From the NCBI RefSeq assembly GCF_020400655.1, contig NZ_JAINRC010000001.1, positions 558,001 through 622,000 of the forward strand: 64,000 bases of DNA, read 5' to 3'. The translations under genes and the position numbers were made by a program. The notes under the pieces were generated by a model. It was not told where the DNA came from. It did no database searches and saw only the letters and a program-made list of their open reading frames with translations. The number at the start of each line of letters is the position of its first letter. The stretch's first letter is position 1. This document shows positions 16,568 through 25,449 of this stretch, in pieces. The DNA comes from Streptomyces spinosus. GTDB lineage: Bacteria; Actinomycetota; Actinomycetes; Streptomycetales; Streptomycetaceae.

Positions 16568-17422
16568 ATGCGACCGCGACCGCGACCCCCGGTCAACGGC
16601 CGAGGCATATTCAGCGGCACCGGGCTCATCGTCACCGGCCTGGCGGCGACGGTTGTCGCGCTGCTCGTCCCGCTGTGGTCGTACGCCGAGCGGCAGGACG
16701 ACCCGGCGAGCGCGAGCGTGCTCAGCGCGCAGACGGTGACGACCCCGTACGGCCCGCTGTCCGCGCAGGACCGGGACTTCGTCACCAAGGTGCGGCTGGC
16801 CGGGCTGTGGGAGCTGCCCGCCGGACAGCTGGCGCAGAGCAAGGGGACCACGCCCGCCGTCCGCACGGCCGGCCGGCACCTCGTCGACGGCCACACCTCC
16901 CTCGACGCGCACGTCCGGACGGTCGCCACCCAGCTCGGCATCGCGCTGCCCAACGAGCCGAACGAGCAGCAGAAGCAGTGGCTCGCCACCCTGGACAGGG
17001 CCCAGGGCCAGGACTTCGACCGCCAGTTCGCCGGCATCCTGCGGCTCGCGCACGGCCGGGTGTTCTCGCTGGTCGCGCAGATCCGGGCCGGGACCCAGAA
17101 CTCCCTGGTCCGCGATCTCGCCGACGACGCCAACGCGACCGTCCTGGACCACATCAGGGTCCTGGAGGCGACCGGGTACGTCGACTTCGGCGCACTGGCC
17201 AGGGATCTGGCGGCCTCCGCCTCCCCGGTGCCGACCCCGTCGGAGGTGGACCCCGGCGCGGCCGTACCGGTCGAGCCGTCAGCGGCCGATCCGTCAGCGG
17301 CCGATCCGTCAGCGGCCGATCCGTCAGCGGGCCAGGCGTCACAAACCCAGACGTCGCCCGGCGAGACCGTGCCGCTGCCGCCGGCCACCAGCGGCCCGCC
17401 GCCGGCCACGAGCAGCCCCTGA
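16568..17422 (+). CDS. DUF4142 protein with N-terminal membrane anchor
   Basis: A 284-residue envelope protein. An N-terminal hydrophobic segment (GLIVTGLAATVVALLVPLW, residues 19-37) probably anchors or exports it. Residues 60-215 are the helical DUF4142 ferritin-like domain (QDRDFVTKVRLAGLWEL, GRHLVDGHTSLDAHVRTVA). The tail from residue 220 is Pro/Ala/Ser-rich and contains SAADP repeats encoded by a 15-base unit (gtcagcggccgatcc) in tandem at about 17278-17325. AGGAGG is well placed before the ATG. It lies between the MNIO and TIGR04222 genes, so a role in an oxidised or metal-bound envelope product is possible but unproven. Confidence 0.87.
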   Translation: MRPRPRPPVNGRGIFSGTGLIVTGLAATVVALLVPLWSYAERQDDPASASVLSAQTVTTPYGPLSAQDRDFVTKVRLAGLWELPAGQLAQSKGTTPAVRTAGRHLVDGHTSLDAHVRTVATQLGIALPNEPNEQQKQWLATLDRAQGQDFDRQFAGILRLAHGRVFSLVAQIRAGTQNSLVRDLADDANATVLDHIRVLEATGYVDFGALARDLAASASPVPTPSEVDPGAAVPVEPSAADPSAADPSAADPSAGQASQTQTSPGETVPLPPATSGPPPATSSP

Positions 17423-17519
17423 CCAGCCCGGAAAGCGGAACGTCACAGACCGGCAACACTGCGTCCGGATCGTGGAAAGGGCATGGCGTCCGCCCAGTCC
17501 CCTGGCATAGAAACACGTC

Positions 17520-18299
17520 ATGTTCTGGGTCCTTCTCCTGCTCCTGGCCTGGTCTTTCGCCGGTACGGCCTGCGCCCGGCTGTGCCTTGCTGCCGTCCGT
17601 TCGGCAGCCGCGGACGCGCGTGACGCACCGGCGGACGGGGAGCGTGATCTGACGCTGTACGAGGCGGCCTTCCTCTCCGGCGGCCCCGCGCGGGTCGCCG
17701 ACGTGACCCTGGTCTCCATGGCCCGCCAGCGCCGGCTGCTGCTCGCGCACACGGGCTGGGCGACGGTCGTGGACCCGCGGGGGCGGGACGAGATGGAGCA
17801 GTCCGTCATAGGGGCCATAGGGCCGGAGGGCCAGTCGCGGATCGCTCCGGTACGGGCCCGGGCGGCCGGCGCCGAGGCGGTGCGCCGGCTGGCAGACGGG
17901 CTGGTCCGCGCGGGTCTCGCGGTGCCCGAGGGCACGGGGACCACCGTGGGGGCCGCCGTCCGCCAGGTGCGGGCCTCGGTGTTCGTCGTGGCCGCGCTGG
18001 GCGTGACCGCGCTGCTGCTGCCCGTCCGGACCGGGACGCCCCGGCTGCTGGTGGGCCTGTGGTTCGCCCTGCCCCTCGCCCTGGCGCTGAGCTGCCTGGC
18101 CATCGCCCGGTTCGAGGTGCATCCGTACTCGCGCTGGGCGTCCCCGGCCGGACAGCGGCTGCTGAGCGCGCTGGCCGGCAGGCCGGCCGGGGACGAGCGC
18201 TCGTTCCTCACCTCGGTGGCCGTACGCGGCGTCCGGGCGATAGGCGAACCGGAGTTGCGCGCGGCCTTCACCCACCGCGACCAGCCCTGGCGGGAGTGA
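17520..18299 (+). CDS. TIGR04222-domain membrane protein without Cys/Gly tail
   Basis: A 259-residue membrane protein. It begins with a transmembrane segment (MFWVLLLLLAWSFAGTACA), then a soluble part with the TIGR04222-type stretch LYEAAFLSGGPARVADVTLV (split, residues 45-64) and two later hydrophobic segments (VFVVAALGVTALLLPV; LLVGLWFALPLALALSCLAIA). Many members of this family end in a low-complexity Gly/Cys tail; here the protein stops at HRDQPWRE with no such tail. Co-localisation with MNIO enzymes is known to me from actinobacteria, and suggests it is a substrate, carrier or membrane partner. The ribosome site is weak. It is 97 bases behind the DUF4142 gene. Confidence 0.82.
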   Translation: MFWVLLLLLAWSFAGTACARLCLAAVRSAAADARDAPADGERDLTLYEAAFLSGGPARVADVTLVSMARQRRLLLAHTGWATVVDPRGRDEMEQSVIGAIGPEGQSRIAPVRARAAGAEAVRRLADGLVRAGLAVPEGTGTTVGAAVRQVRASVFVVAALGVTALLLPVRTGTPRLLVGLWFALPLALALSCLAIARFEVHPYSRWASPAGQRLLSALAGRPAGDERSFLTSVAVRGVRAIGEPELRAAFTHRDQPWRE

Positions 18300-18476
18300 C
18301 GACGCGCAGGACGGCCCGGCGGGGCCGGGGGCGGCTTCCGGGGGCGCACAGGGGGCATTGCGGCCGACACCGGCCCGGCGGTGCTTGCCTTCCCTCACGG
18401 ACGACCGAAATATCCCTTCTGTCGTCGTGGGCCGTGGCAGCCGTGCCATCGCCGCCGCGCACCGAAGGGATACGCG

Positions 18477-20135
18477 ATGAAAGCTGCCGCCCTCTACTCG
18501 GCCGCCGGTTCCTTGCTCCTGACCACCCTGGCCGCGGCCCCGGCGGGCGGCACACCCGGTAGCCCCGGCACGGCGGGCGCCCCCGGCGCGGCCGAGCTGC
18601 GCGGCACGGCGGTGGCCGTGGCCCGCGCCCGGGCGGCCGGGATCGACTTCGGTCCGTGCTCCGCCGCCGACGTGCCGGAGGCACCGGCCGGCGTGCGCTG
18701 CGGCACGGTGAGCGTCCCGCTGGACTACGCCCACCCGAACGGCAAGCGGATCCGGCTGACCGTCAGCCGCGCCGAGGCCACCCACAAGGACCCGCGCAAC
18801 AGCAAGCGGAGGGTCCCCCGGCAGGGCGCCCTGGTCTTCAACCCGGGCGGCCCCGGCGCCTCCGGCATGTACTTCCCGCTCATCGGCGCGATCCCGGCGT
18901 GGCAGCGGGTCGCCGCCGCCTACGACCTCGTCGGCTACGCCCCGCGCGGCGTCGGCCGGTCGGCGCCGCTGTCCTGCGAGGACCCGAAGCACTTCTTCAA
19001 GGCGCCCACCGCGGCACCGTCGCACCCCTCGGAGGCGTACAAGCGGCAGCGCGTCGCGCAGGCGAAGGCGTACGCGCGCGGCTGTGCCCGGCGGTCGGGG
19101 AGCGGGCTGCGGTTCTACAACTCGCTCAACAACGCCCGCGACCTCGACGTCCTGCGGGCCGCGCTGGGCGAGGACCGGCTGACCTTCATGGGGGCGTCGT
19201 ACGGCACCTACTTCGGGGCGCTGTACGCGACGATGTTCCCCTCCCACGTGCGGCGCATGGTGCTGGACTCGGCGGTGAACCCGGACCCGCAGAAGATCTG
19301 GTACCGCAGCAACCTGGACCAGTCGGCGGCGTTCGAGGAGCGCTGGGCGGACTTCCGTGAGTGGATCGCCCGGCACGACGACGTGTACCGGCTCGGCGCC
19401 ACGCCCGCGCGGGTGCAGCGCAGCTACGACACCGCGCGCGAACGGCTGGCCGTCAAGGCGGCGGGCGGGACGGTCGGTCCGGGCCAGTTGCAGAACGTCC
19501 TGCTGACGGCCGGGTACTACGACGACTTCTGGCCGAGCCGCGCGGCGGCGCTCTCGGCGTATCTGCACGGCGACCCGAAGCCGCTCGTCCGGCTGGCCAC
19601 GCCGAGCCCGGAGTCCGCCACCGAGGCGGAGAACGGCAACGCGGTGTACACGGCCGTGGAGTGCAACGACGCGCCCTGGCCGACGGACTGGGCGGTGTGG
19701 GACCGGGACAACACGCGGCTCGCCCGGGTGGCACCCTTCGAGACCTGGGACAACGCCTGGATGAACCTGCCGTGCGCCTACTGGCCGGCGCCCCGGCAAC
19801 GGCCGCTGGACGTGCGCACCGGGGTCGGCGAGCTGCCGCCGGTGCTGGTCCTGGCGGCCGAGCGGGACGCCGCCGCGCCGTACACGGGCGCGCTGGAGAT
19901 GAACCGGCGGCTGGCGGGCTCGGTGCTGGTGACCGAGCGGGACGCGGGCACGCACGGCGTCGGCGGCGGACCCAACAGGTGCGTCAACGGGTACCTGGAG
20001 GCGTACCTGCTGGAGGGCCGCGTCCCGGCACGGCACGCGTCGTGCGCGCCGCGCCCCGAACCGGTCGCCTCCGGCGGTCCGGCCGACAAGGGGGTTCGGC
20101 GGGATGCCCTCAAGGGCAAGGGCATCCGGCGTTAG
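18477..20135 (+). CDS. Secreted alpha/beta-hydrolase, tripeptidyl-aminopeptidase-like
   Basis: A 552-residue secreted serine peptidase of the Streptomyces Tap/SlpD type, which clips short peptides from the N-terminus of proteins outside the cell. A signal peptide (MKAAALYSAAGSLLLTTLAAAPAGG) is followed by GTVSVPLDYAHPNGKRI, the oxyanion region VFNPGGPGASGM, DLVGYAPRGVGRSAPLSC, the nucleophile elbow MGASYGTYFG, and late Asp and His candidates in LAAERDAAAPYTGA and DAGTHGVGG. The C-terminal TAP-like domain is complete. GAAGGGAT lies 7 bases upstream of the ATG. The opposite-strand hemQ gene converges on it. Confidence 0.93.
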   Translation: MKAAALYSAAGSLLLTTLAAAPAGGTPGSPGTAGAPGAAELRGTAVAVARARAAGIDFGPCSAADVPEAPAGVRCGTVSVPLDYAHPNGKRIRLTVSRAEATHKDPRNSKRRVPRQGALVFNPGGPGASGMYFPLIGAIPAWQRVAAAYDLVGYAPRGVGRSAPLSCEDPKHFFKAPTAAPSHPSEAYKRQRVAQAKAYARGCARRSGSGLRFYNSLNNARDLDVLRAALGEDRLTFMGASYGTYFGALYATMFPSHVRRMVLDSAVNPDPQKIWYRSNLDQSAAFEERWADFREWIARHDDVYRLGATPARVQRSYDTARERLAVKAAGGTVGPGQLQNVLLTAGYYDDFWPSRAAALSAYLHGDPKPLVRLATPSPESATEAENGNAVYTAVECNDAPWPTDWAVWDRDNTRLARVAPFETWDNAWMNLPCAYWPAPRQRPLDVRTGVGELPPVLVLAAERDAAAPYTGALEMNRRLAGSVLVTERDAGTHGVGGGPNRCVNGYLEAYLLEGRVPARHASCAPRPEPVASGGPADKGVRRDALKGKGIRR

Positions 20136-20209
20136 GCGCGACTACCAGGGTTCCCGATCGGGGCGCCGGCCGGCCGCGGGTTCCCCGTGCCCGGTCGCGC
20201 CGTTCCCCC

Positions 20210-20227
20210 GCGCCCCTTCGGGGGCGC
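20210..20227. terminator. UUCG-loop hairpin between convergent genes
   Basis: GCGCCCC (20210-20216), TTCG, GGGGCGC (20221-20227): a perfect 7-bp stem capped by a stable UUCG tetraloop, adjoining the hemQ stop. It can serve either the peptidase or hemQ transcript. Confidence 0.6.
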
Positions 20228-20228
20228 T

Positions 20229-20960
20229 TCAGGCGAGGCCCGCCACCAGTTCGCCGATGTCCTTGCGGCGGCCCGTGAAGAACGGGACCTCCTCGCGGAC
20301 GTGCATGCGGGCCTCGGAGGCGCGCAGGTGACGCATGAGGTCGACGATGCGGTAGAGCTCGTCGGCCTCGAAGGCCAGGATCCACTCGTAGTCGCCGAGG
20401 GAGAACGAGGCGACCGTGTTGGCGCGCACGTCCGGGTAGCCACGGGCCATCTTGCCGTGGTCGGCGAGCATCCGGCGCCGGTCCTCGTCGGGCAGCAGGT
20501 ACCAGTCGTAGGAGCGGACGAAGGGGTAGACGCTCACGTAGTTGCGGGGCGTCTCGTCGGCGAGGAACGCCGGGATGTGCGAGCGGTTGAACTCGGCGGG
20601 GCGGTGCAGCGCCATGTTCGACCACACCGGCTCCAGCGCGCGGCCGAGCCTCGTGCGGCGGAAGAGGTTGTACGCCTCCTGGAGCTGGTCGCTGGTCTCG
20701 GCGTGCCACCAGATCATGAGGTCGGCGTCGGCGCGCAGGCCGGAGACGTCGTAGGTGCCGCGGATCGTCACGTCCTTCGCGGCGAGCTGGTCGAACAGCT
20801 CCTGGACCTCGTCGGCGTAGCCCGCGCGGTCCTCCGGCAGGACGTCCTTCAGCCTGAAGACGGACCAGAGGGTGTAGCGGATGACCTCGTTGAGGTCCTT
20901 GGCCAGCTTGCCCTTGTTCGGGATCCTGCCGGACTCGGTGGTGGGGGCGTCGTCACTCAT
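20229..20960 (-). CDS. hemQ: Coproheme decarboxylase (chlorite dismutase-like)
   Basis: A 243-residue heme-binding protein that performs the last step of the coproporphyrin-dependent heme pathway, oxidative decarboxylation of coproheme to heme b. Typical features seen: [11 protein letters not shown] near the start, [24 protein letters not shown] (shown as [16 protein letters not shown]), [33 protein letters not shown] (RRRMLxxHG is the family motif) and [12 protein letters not shown] at 20960 lies 5 bases after the hemY stop, so the pair is one operon. Longer upstream frames read antisense hemY codons and are rejected. Confidence 0.95.
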   Translation of the reverse strand: MSDDAPTTESGRIPNKGKLAKDLNEVIRYTLWSVFRLKDVLPEDRAGYADEVQELFDQLAAKDVTIRGTYDVSGLRADADLMIWWHAETSDQLQEAYNLFRRTRLGRALEPVWSNMALHRPAEFNRSHIPAFLADETPRNYVSVYPFVRSYDWYLLPDEDRRRMLADHGKMARGYPDVRANTVASFSLGDYEWILAFEADELYRIVDLMRHLRASEARMHVREEVPFFTGRRKDIGELVAGLA

Positions 20961-20965
20961 GGTCC

Positions 20966-22435
20966 CTATTCTCCCGCTCCGCCGTGCAGGCTCTGCACCG
21001 GGTTGGCCGTCAGCTCCCGGACCCCGGCGAGGTCGCCGCCGAGCTGGTCCACCGCCGCGTACGCGCTCGCGATGCAGGCCGGGACGCCGACGCCGTCGTA
21101 CTGGGCGCCGCACACCGCGAGCCCCGGCAGCCTGGCGATCCGCTCGCGGACGCGGGCCACGCGCGCGTGGTGCCCGACGGGGTACTGCGGCAGGCCGTCG
21201 GTCCAGCGGGTGACCCGGGTCCGCAGCGGTACCGCGTCCAGGCCCGTGGCCTCCCGCAGGTCGTGCCGGGAGACCGCCACCAGGCCGGCGTCGTCCCGGC
21301 CGAGGATCTCGCTCTCGCCGTAGCGGCCCACGGACGTGCGCAGGACGACCACGTCCGGGTCCTCCTCGGCGATCCAGCCCCACTTCCGGGAGGCGAAGGT
21401 GGCGGCCTTGATGGTCCGGCCGTCGACGGGCGGCACCAGGAAGCCGCTGCCCTCGGGCAGGCGCAGGTCGGCACGCCGGTAGGCGAGGGTGACGAGGGCC
21501 ATCGAGGCGTACTCGACGGCGGCCAGCTCGGCGGCGGCGGCCGGGGACTCGGCGCGCAGCAGGGCGGCGGCGGCCGGGGCGGGTACGGCGACGATCACGG
21601 CGTCGGCGTGCAGCACGCGTTCCCCGGCGGTGATCCGCCAGCCGCCGGACGCGTCCCGGCGCAGTTCCCGCGCGGGCGTGCCGGTCAGGATCTCGCCGCC
21701 CCGCGCCCGCACCGAGTCGGCGACCGCCGACGGCAGCCGCCCGACCCCGCCGGCGATGCCCATGAAGACCGGCCCGGTCTGCTGCTGGGCGGCGGCCTTC
21801 GCCTGGATCTCGCGGACGCCCCGCGTGAGGGAGACGTGGGTGCGGGCGGCCTGGAAGAGCTGCGGGACGGCGGAACGCATGGAGATGCGGTAGGCGTCGC
21901 CCGCGTACACCCCGCCGAGCAGGGGTTCGACGAGCCGGTCGACGACCTCGCGGCCGAGCCGGGCCGCCACGTACTCCCCCACGGCCACGTCGTCGCCGGT
22001 CTCGGTGCGGGGCAGGTCGGCGTCGCGCTCGACGCGGGCCAGGCCCTCGTCCGAGAGGACGCCGGTCAGGGCGGCGGCGGTGCCGGGCACGCCCATCACA
22101 TGGCCCTTGGGCATGGGCCGCAGGGCACCGCGGGTCCAGATCGAGGCGGTCGCGGTGGCGGGCGGCTGGAGCTGCTCGCCCAGTCCGGCCTCGCGCGCGA
22201 GGGCCACCGCCTCGGGGCGGCGGGCGAGCAGGGACTCGGCGCCCAGGTCGACCCGCACGCCGGCGATCTCGCCGGGCAGCAGCTTGCCGCCGACCCGGTC
22301 TGCGGCCTCCAGCACCGTCACCCGCGCTCCGCGCCCCAGCAGCCGGTGCGCGGCGGCCAGTCCGGCGATGCCGGCCCCGATGACGACGACGTGCCCCGGG
22401 CTCCCACCCGGCGCGCTGCTACCCCTTGCGCTCAT
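20966..22435 (-). CDS. hemY: Coproporphyrinogen III oxidase (protoporphyrinogen oxidase HemY/CgoX type)
   Basis: A 489-residue FAD enzyme. The FAD motif [21 protein letters not shown] is at residues 16-36 and is followed by [19 protein letters not shown]'s start ([10 protein letters not shown]). A central [29 protein letters not shown] (seen as [19 protein letters not shown]) is the PPO family hallmark, and the C-terminal [21 protein letters not shown] closes the FAD site. In actinobacteria this enzyme oxidises coproporphyrinogen III to coproporphyrin III, consistent with its partner hemQ. hemE lies 3.9 kb away on the same strand, with four unrelated genes between. Confidence 0.95.
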   Translation of the reverse strand: MSARGSSAPGGSPGHVVVIGAGIAGLAAAHRLLGRGARVTVLEAADRVGGKLLPGEIAGVRVDLGAESLLARRPEAVALAREAGLGEQLQPPATATASIWTRGALRPMPKGHVMGVPGTAAALTGVLSDEGLARVERDADLPRTETGDDVAVGEYVAARLGREVVDRLVEPLLGGVYAGDAYRISMRSAVPQLFQAARTHVSLTRGVREIQAKAAAQQQTGPVFMGIAGGVGRLPSAVADSVRARGGEILTGTPARELRRDASGGWRITAGERVLHADAVIVAVPAPAAAALLRAESPAAAAELAAVEYASMALVTLAYRRADLRLPEGSGFLVPPVDGRTIKAATFASRKWGWIAEEDPDVVVLRTSVGRYGESEILGRDDAGLVAVSRHDLREATGLDAVPLRTRVTRWTDGLPQYPVGHHARVARVRERIARLPGLAVCGAQYDGVGVPACIASAYAAVDQLGGDLAGVRELTANPVQSLHGGAGE

Positions 22436-22592
22436 GCCCCCACTCTCTCAGACCCCGCCGGCGCTCCCGCCGTGAGGCGGTGTCCGGGACGAGTCCGGAC
22501 CGTGACCGCATCGGAACCGGCGCCGCCGATCGTTCCCGCGCGCCGCGCCGTCGAAGGACCGTCCCAGCCCACAAGCCCCGGGGGGTACGCCC

Positions 22593-23567
22593 ATGCGCAC
22601 ACCACACACCGCACGCCGCCGCCGGATTCCGGCCGGGGTCCTGCTCGCCGCCTGTCTCGCGCTCGCCGGGTGCGGCGGCGCCGGCGACCTGGGCGGCTCC
22701 TCCAAGGCCGCCTCGGACGGCAGGGCCGAGGCGGCCGGCGCCCGCGGCGGCACGGGCGGCGACGGCACGGCGGGGGGCGGCAGGGCCGTGCGCGGGACGC
22801 CGAGGCCCGCCCCGGACGCGATCATCCGCACCGCGTCCCTCACCGTCGAGGTCCACGACGTGTCCAGGGCCCTGGAGGCGGCCCGGACGGCCGCCGAGGA
22901 CGCGGGCGGTTACGTCGGCAACGAGACGACGAGCCGCGACGAGGACGGGCACGAGCAGACCCGGGCCGTCCTGCGCGTGCCGACCGAGCGGTACGACGAG
23001 GTCCTCGCCGGCCTCCAGGGGGCGGGCCGGGTGGTCGAACGTACGGCCAAGGCGGTCGACGTCACCGACCAGGTCGTGGACGTGGACAGCCGGGTGGCGT
23101 CGCAGCGGGCCAGCGTGGCCCGGATCCGGGCGCTGATGGAGAAGGCCGCCAAGCTGAGCGACGTGGTCGCCCTGGAGGGGGAACTGAGCAGCCGCCAGGC
23201 CGATCTGGAGGCGCTGCTGGCCCGGCAGGCGTCCCTGAAGGACCGCACCGGCCTGGCCACCATCACCCTGTCGCTGTCCGAGCCCCCGGTGCGGCGGGCG
23301 GACGGCTCGCCGGGCTTCTCGGACGCGCTGTCGGGCGGCTGGCACGCGTTCGCCGGGGGGCTGCGCTGGGTCGCGCTGGCGCTCGGCGCGGCCCTGCCGT
23401 TCGTGGCCCTCGCCGCGCTGCTGGTGGTGCTGTGGCTGCGGGTCGTACGGCCCCGGCTGCCGCGCAGCGCCGGGCCCGCGAAGGCGACGGCCGCGCCCGG
23501 CCCGCTGCCGTCGGCCCGCCCGGCACCCGAGTCCGCCGAGCCGGCCGGGCGGGGCGCGGCGGACTGA
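22593..23567 (+). CDS. DUF4349 lipoprotein
   Basis: A 324-residue predicted lipoprotein. The signal peptide ends in lipobox LAGC with C27. A disordered Gly/Ala stretch (30-70) leads to the DUF4349 domain (DAIIRTASLTVEVHDVSRAL, GGYVGNETTS, VPTERYDEVLAGL), with a coiled-coil middle (SRVASQRASVARIRALMEKA; LSSRQADLEALLARQASL) and one C-terminal transmembrane segment (LPFVALAALLVVLWLRVV). Function is unknown; the paired lipid anchor and transmembrane helix resemble cell-envelope scaffolds. Divergent from hemY. Confidence 0.88.
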   Translation: MRTPHTARRRRIPAGVLLAACLALAGCGGAGDLGGSSKAASDGRAEAAGARGGTGGDGTAGGGRAVRGTPRPAPDAIIRTASLTVEVHDVSRALEAARTAAEDAGGYVGNETTSRDEDGHEQTRAVLRVPTERYDEVLAGLQGAGRVVERTAKAVDVTDQVVDVDSRVASQRASVARIRALMEKAAKLSDVVALEGELSSRQADLEALLARQASLKDRTGLATITLSLSEPPVRRADGSPGFSDALSGGWHAFAGGLRWVALALGAALPFVALAALLVVLWLRVVRPRLPRSAGPAKATAAPGPLPSARPAPESAEPAGRGAAD

Positions 23568-23628
23568 GCCGGCCGGAGCCCGGGAGGGCGGCCGGGACGG
23601 AAGGAACCGCGCCCCGTAGCGTGTTCCC

Positions 23629-25029
23629 ATGAGGATGAGCGGTGGGCGGGGCAGCGACGGCAGGGAACGGCTGGTCGTGATCGGCGGCGACGCCGCGGGC
23701 ATGTCCGCGGCGTCGCAGGCGCGGCGGCTGAAGGGCCCCGGGGAGCTGGAGATCGTGGCCTTCGAGCGCGGCCACTTCACCTCCTTCTCGGCGTGCGGCA
23801 TCCCGTACTGGGTGGGCGGCGAGGTCCCCGAGCGGGACCGTCTCATCGCCCGGACGCCCGAGGAGCACCAGGCGCGCGGGATCGATCTGCGGCTGCGCAC
23901 CGAGGTCACGGAGATCGACGTGCCGGGACGGCGGGTGCGCGCGCGGGACGTCGATTCCGGCGCGGAGTCCTGGACGCCGTACGACCGGCTCGTCATCGCC
24001 ACCGGCGCCCGCCCGGTCCGTCCGGACCTGCCCGGCGTGGACGCCCCCGGCGTGCACGGCGTGCAGACCCTGGACGACGGGCAGGCCCTGCTGGACACGC
24101 TGGCCGGCACGCCCGGCCGCAGGGCGGTGGTCGTCGGGGCCGGCTACATCGGCGTCGAGATGGCCGAGGCGCTGATCAACCGGGGCTTCGAGGTGACGGT
24201 CGTCAACCGCGGCAAGGAGCCCATGTCGACGCTCGACCCGGACATGGGCCGGATGGTGCACCGGGCCATGCAGGGCCTCGGCATCACCATGGTGAACGAC
24301 GCGGAGGTCACCAAGGTCCTCACCGGGGACGACGGCCGGGTGCGCGCGGTGGCCACGGAGCACGCCGAGTACCCGGCGGATCTGGTGGTCCTGGGCATCG
24401 GCGTCCGCCCGGAGACCTCCCTGGCCCGCGCGGCCGGCCTCCCGCTCGGCGCCCACGGCGGGCTGCTCACCGACCTCGCGATGCGGGTGCGCGGGCACGA
24501 GGACATCTGGGCGGGCGGGGACTGCGTGGAGGTGCTGAACCTGGTCTCCGGACAGGAGCAGTACGTCCCGCTCGGCACCCACGCCAACAAGCACGGCCAG
24601 GTCATCGGCACCAACGCCGGCGGCGGCTACGCCACCTTCCCCGGTGTCGTCGGCACGGCGGTCAGCAAGGTCTGCGACCTGGAGATCGCCCGCACCGGGC
24701 TGCGGGAGAAGGACGCCCGCCGGGTGGGCCTGCGCTTCGAGACGGTCACCATCGAGTCGACCAGCCGCGCCGGCTACTACCCCGGCGCCGCCCCCATGAC
24801 GGTCAAGATGCTCGCCGAGTCCCGCACGGGCCGGCTGCTGGGCGTGCAGATCGTCGGCAGGGAGGGGGCGGCGAAGCGGGTCGACATCGCGGCGGTGGCG
24901 CTGACCGCGCGGATGACGGTGGAGCAGATGACGGCCCTGGACCTGGGCTACGCCCCGCCGTTCTCGCCGGTGTGGGACCCGATCCTGGTGGCGGCGAGGA
25001 AGGCCGCCGCGAAGGTGCGGGCGAGCTGA
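23629..25029 (+). CDS. FAD-dependent pyridine nucleotide-disulfide oxidoreductase (CoA-disulfide reductase-like)
   Basis: A 466-residue flavoenzyme. FAD-binding VVIGGDAAGMSAASQARR at residues 15-32 is followed by SFSACGIPYWVGG with the single active cysteine of the CoA-disulfide reductase/NADH oxidase group; NAD binding VVVGAGYIGVEMAEALINRG and the FAD-closing WAGGDCVEV are in order. A C-terminal dimerisation domain is complete. Substrate (CoA disulfide, persulfide or O2) cannot be decided from sequence. ATG at 23629 is preceded by TAGCGT at 23617-23622 and no Shine-Dalgarno sequence; an ATG two codons later is equally possible. Confidence 0.9.
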   Translation: MRMSGGRGSDGRERLVVIGGDAAGMSAASQARRLKGPGELEIVAFERGHFTSFSACGIPYWVGGEVPERDRLIARTPEEHQARGIDLRLRTEVTEIDVPGRRVRARDVDSGAESWTPYDRLVIATGARPVRPDLPGVDAPGVHGVQTLDDGQALLDTLAGTPGRRAVVVGAGYIGVEMAEALINRGFEVTVVNRGKEPMSTLDPDMGRMVHRAMQGLGITMVNDAEVTKVLTGDDGRVRAVATEHAEYPADLVVLGIGVRPETSLARAAGLPLGAHGGLLTDLAMRVRGHEDIWAGGDCVEVLNLVSGQEQYVPLGTHANKHGQVIGTNAGGGYATFPGVVGTAVSKVCDLEIARTGLREKDARRVGLRFETVTIESTSRAGYYPGAAPMTVKMLAESRTGRLLGVQIVGREGAAKRVDIAAVALTARMTVEQMTALDLGYAPPFSPVWDPILVAARKAAAKVRAS

Positions 25030-25087
25030 CCGGCGCAAGGGGCGCGGGCATCGACCGGCCCCGGCGGCGCCGTACCCCGCGGCGCGT

Positions 25088-25357
25088 CTATGCCGTACCG
25101 GTGATCCGCGGCAGGGCCGAGACCGCCGCCGGCTGCTCCCCGGAGGGCTTCGCGTGGGACGCCGGCGGCCGGCTGGACCGCAGCCGGTAGCTGACCGCCT
25201 CGTCCAGGGTCACGGGCCGCTGCATCTGCGTGGCGAGCCGGCCCGCCTCCTGGCCGAGCCGCGCGACGTCCTCCCAGGGGAGCCGTACGACCAGAGAGAT
25301 CTCCGCCTCACCGTCGGGCAGAGCGTGCATCGCCGAAACCTGCGGAGCGTTCGTCAT
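25088..25357 (-). CDS. Small conserved hypothetical protein
   Basis: An 89-residue protein starting MTNAPQVSAMHALPDGEAEI at the ATG at 25357, with GAGGAAC upstream. The centre reads as two strands and a helix (EISLVVRLPWEDVARLG, AGRLATQMQRPVTLDEAV), ending in a polar Pro/Ala tail. No family recognised. It lies between a flavoenzyme and a rhomboid gene on the opposite strand. Confidence 0.65.
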   Translation of the reverse strand: MTNAPQVSAMHALPDGEAEISLVVRLPWEDVARLGQEAGRLATQMQRPVTLDEAVSYRLRSSRPPASHAKPSGEQPAAVSALPRITGTA

Positions 25358-25449
25358 CGCCTGTTCCTCACGTCGGTTGTGAAGGGATACGCACACGCGC
25401 CCGGTGGCGTTCACCGGTTCGTACGCCGGATCGCGGGCACTACTCCTGT

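Noticed and set aside
17154-20036. 960-codon minus-strand frame and its shorter companions
   Set aside because: Antisense of DUF4142, TIGR04222 and peptidase genes; Arg/Gly/His-rich shadow of high-GC3 coding DNA.
20961-21383. hemQ extended N-terminus
   Set aside because: The extension is an out-of-frame reading of hemY; HemQ homology begins after the ATG at 20960.
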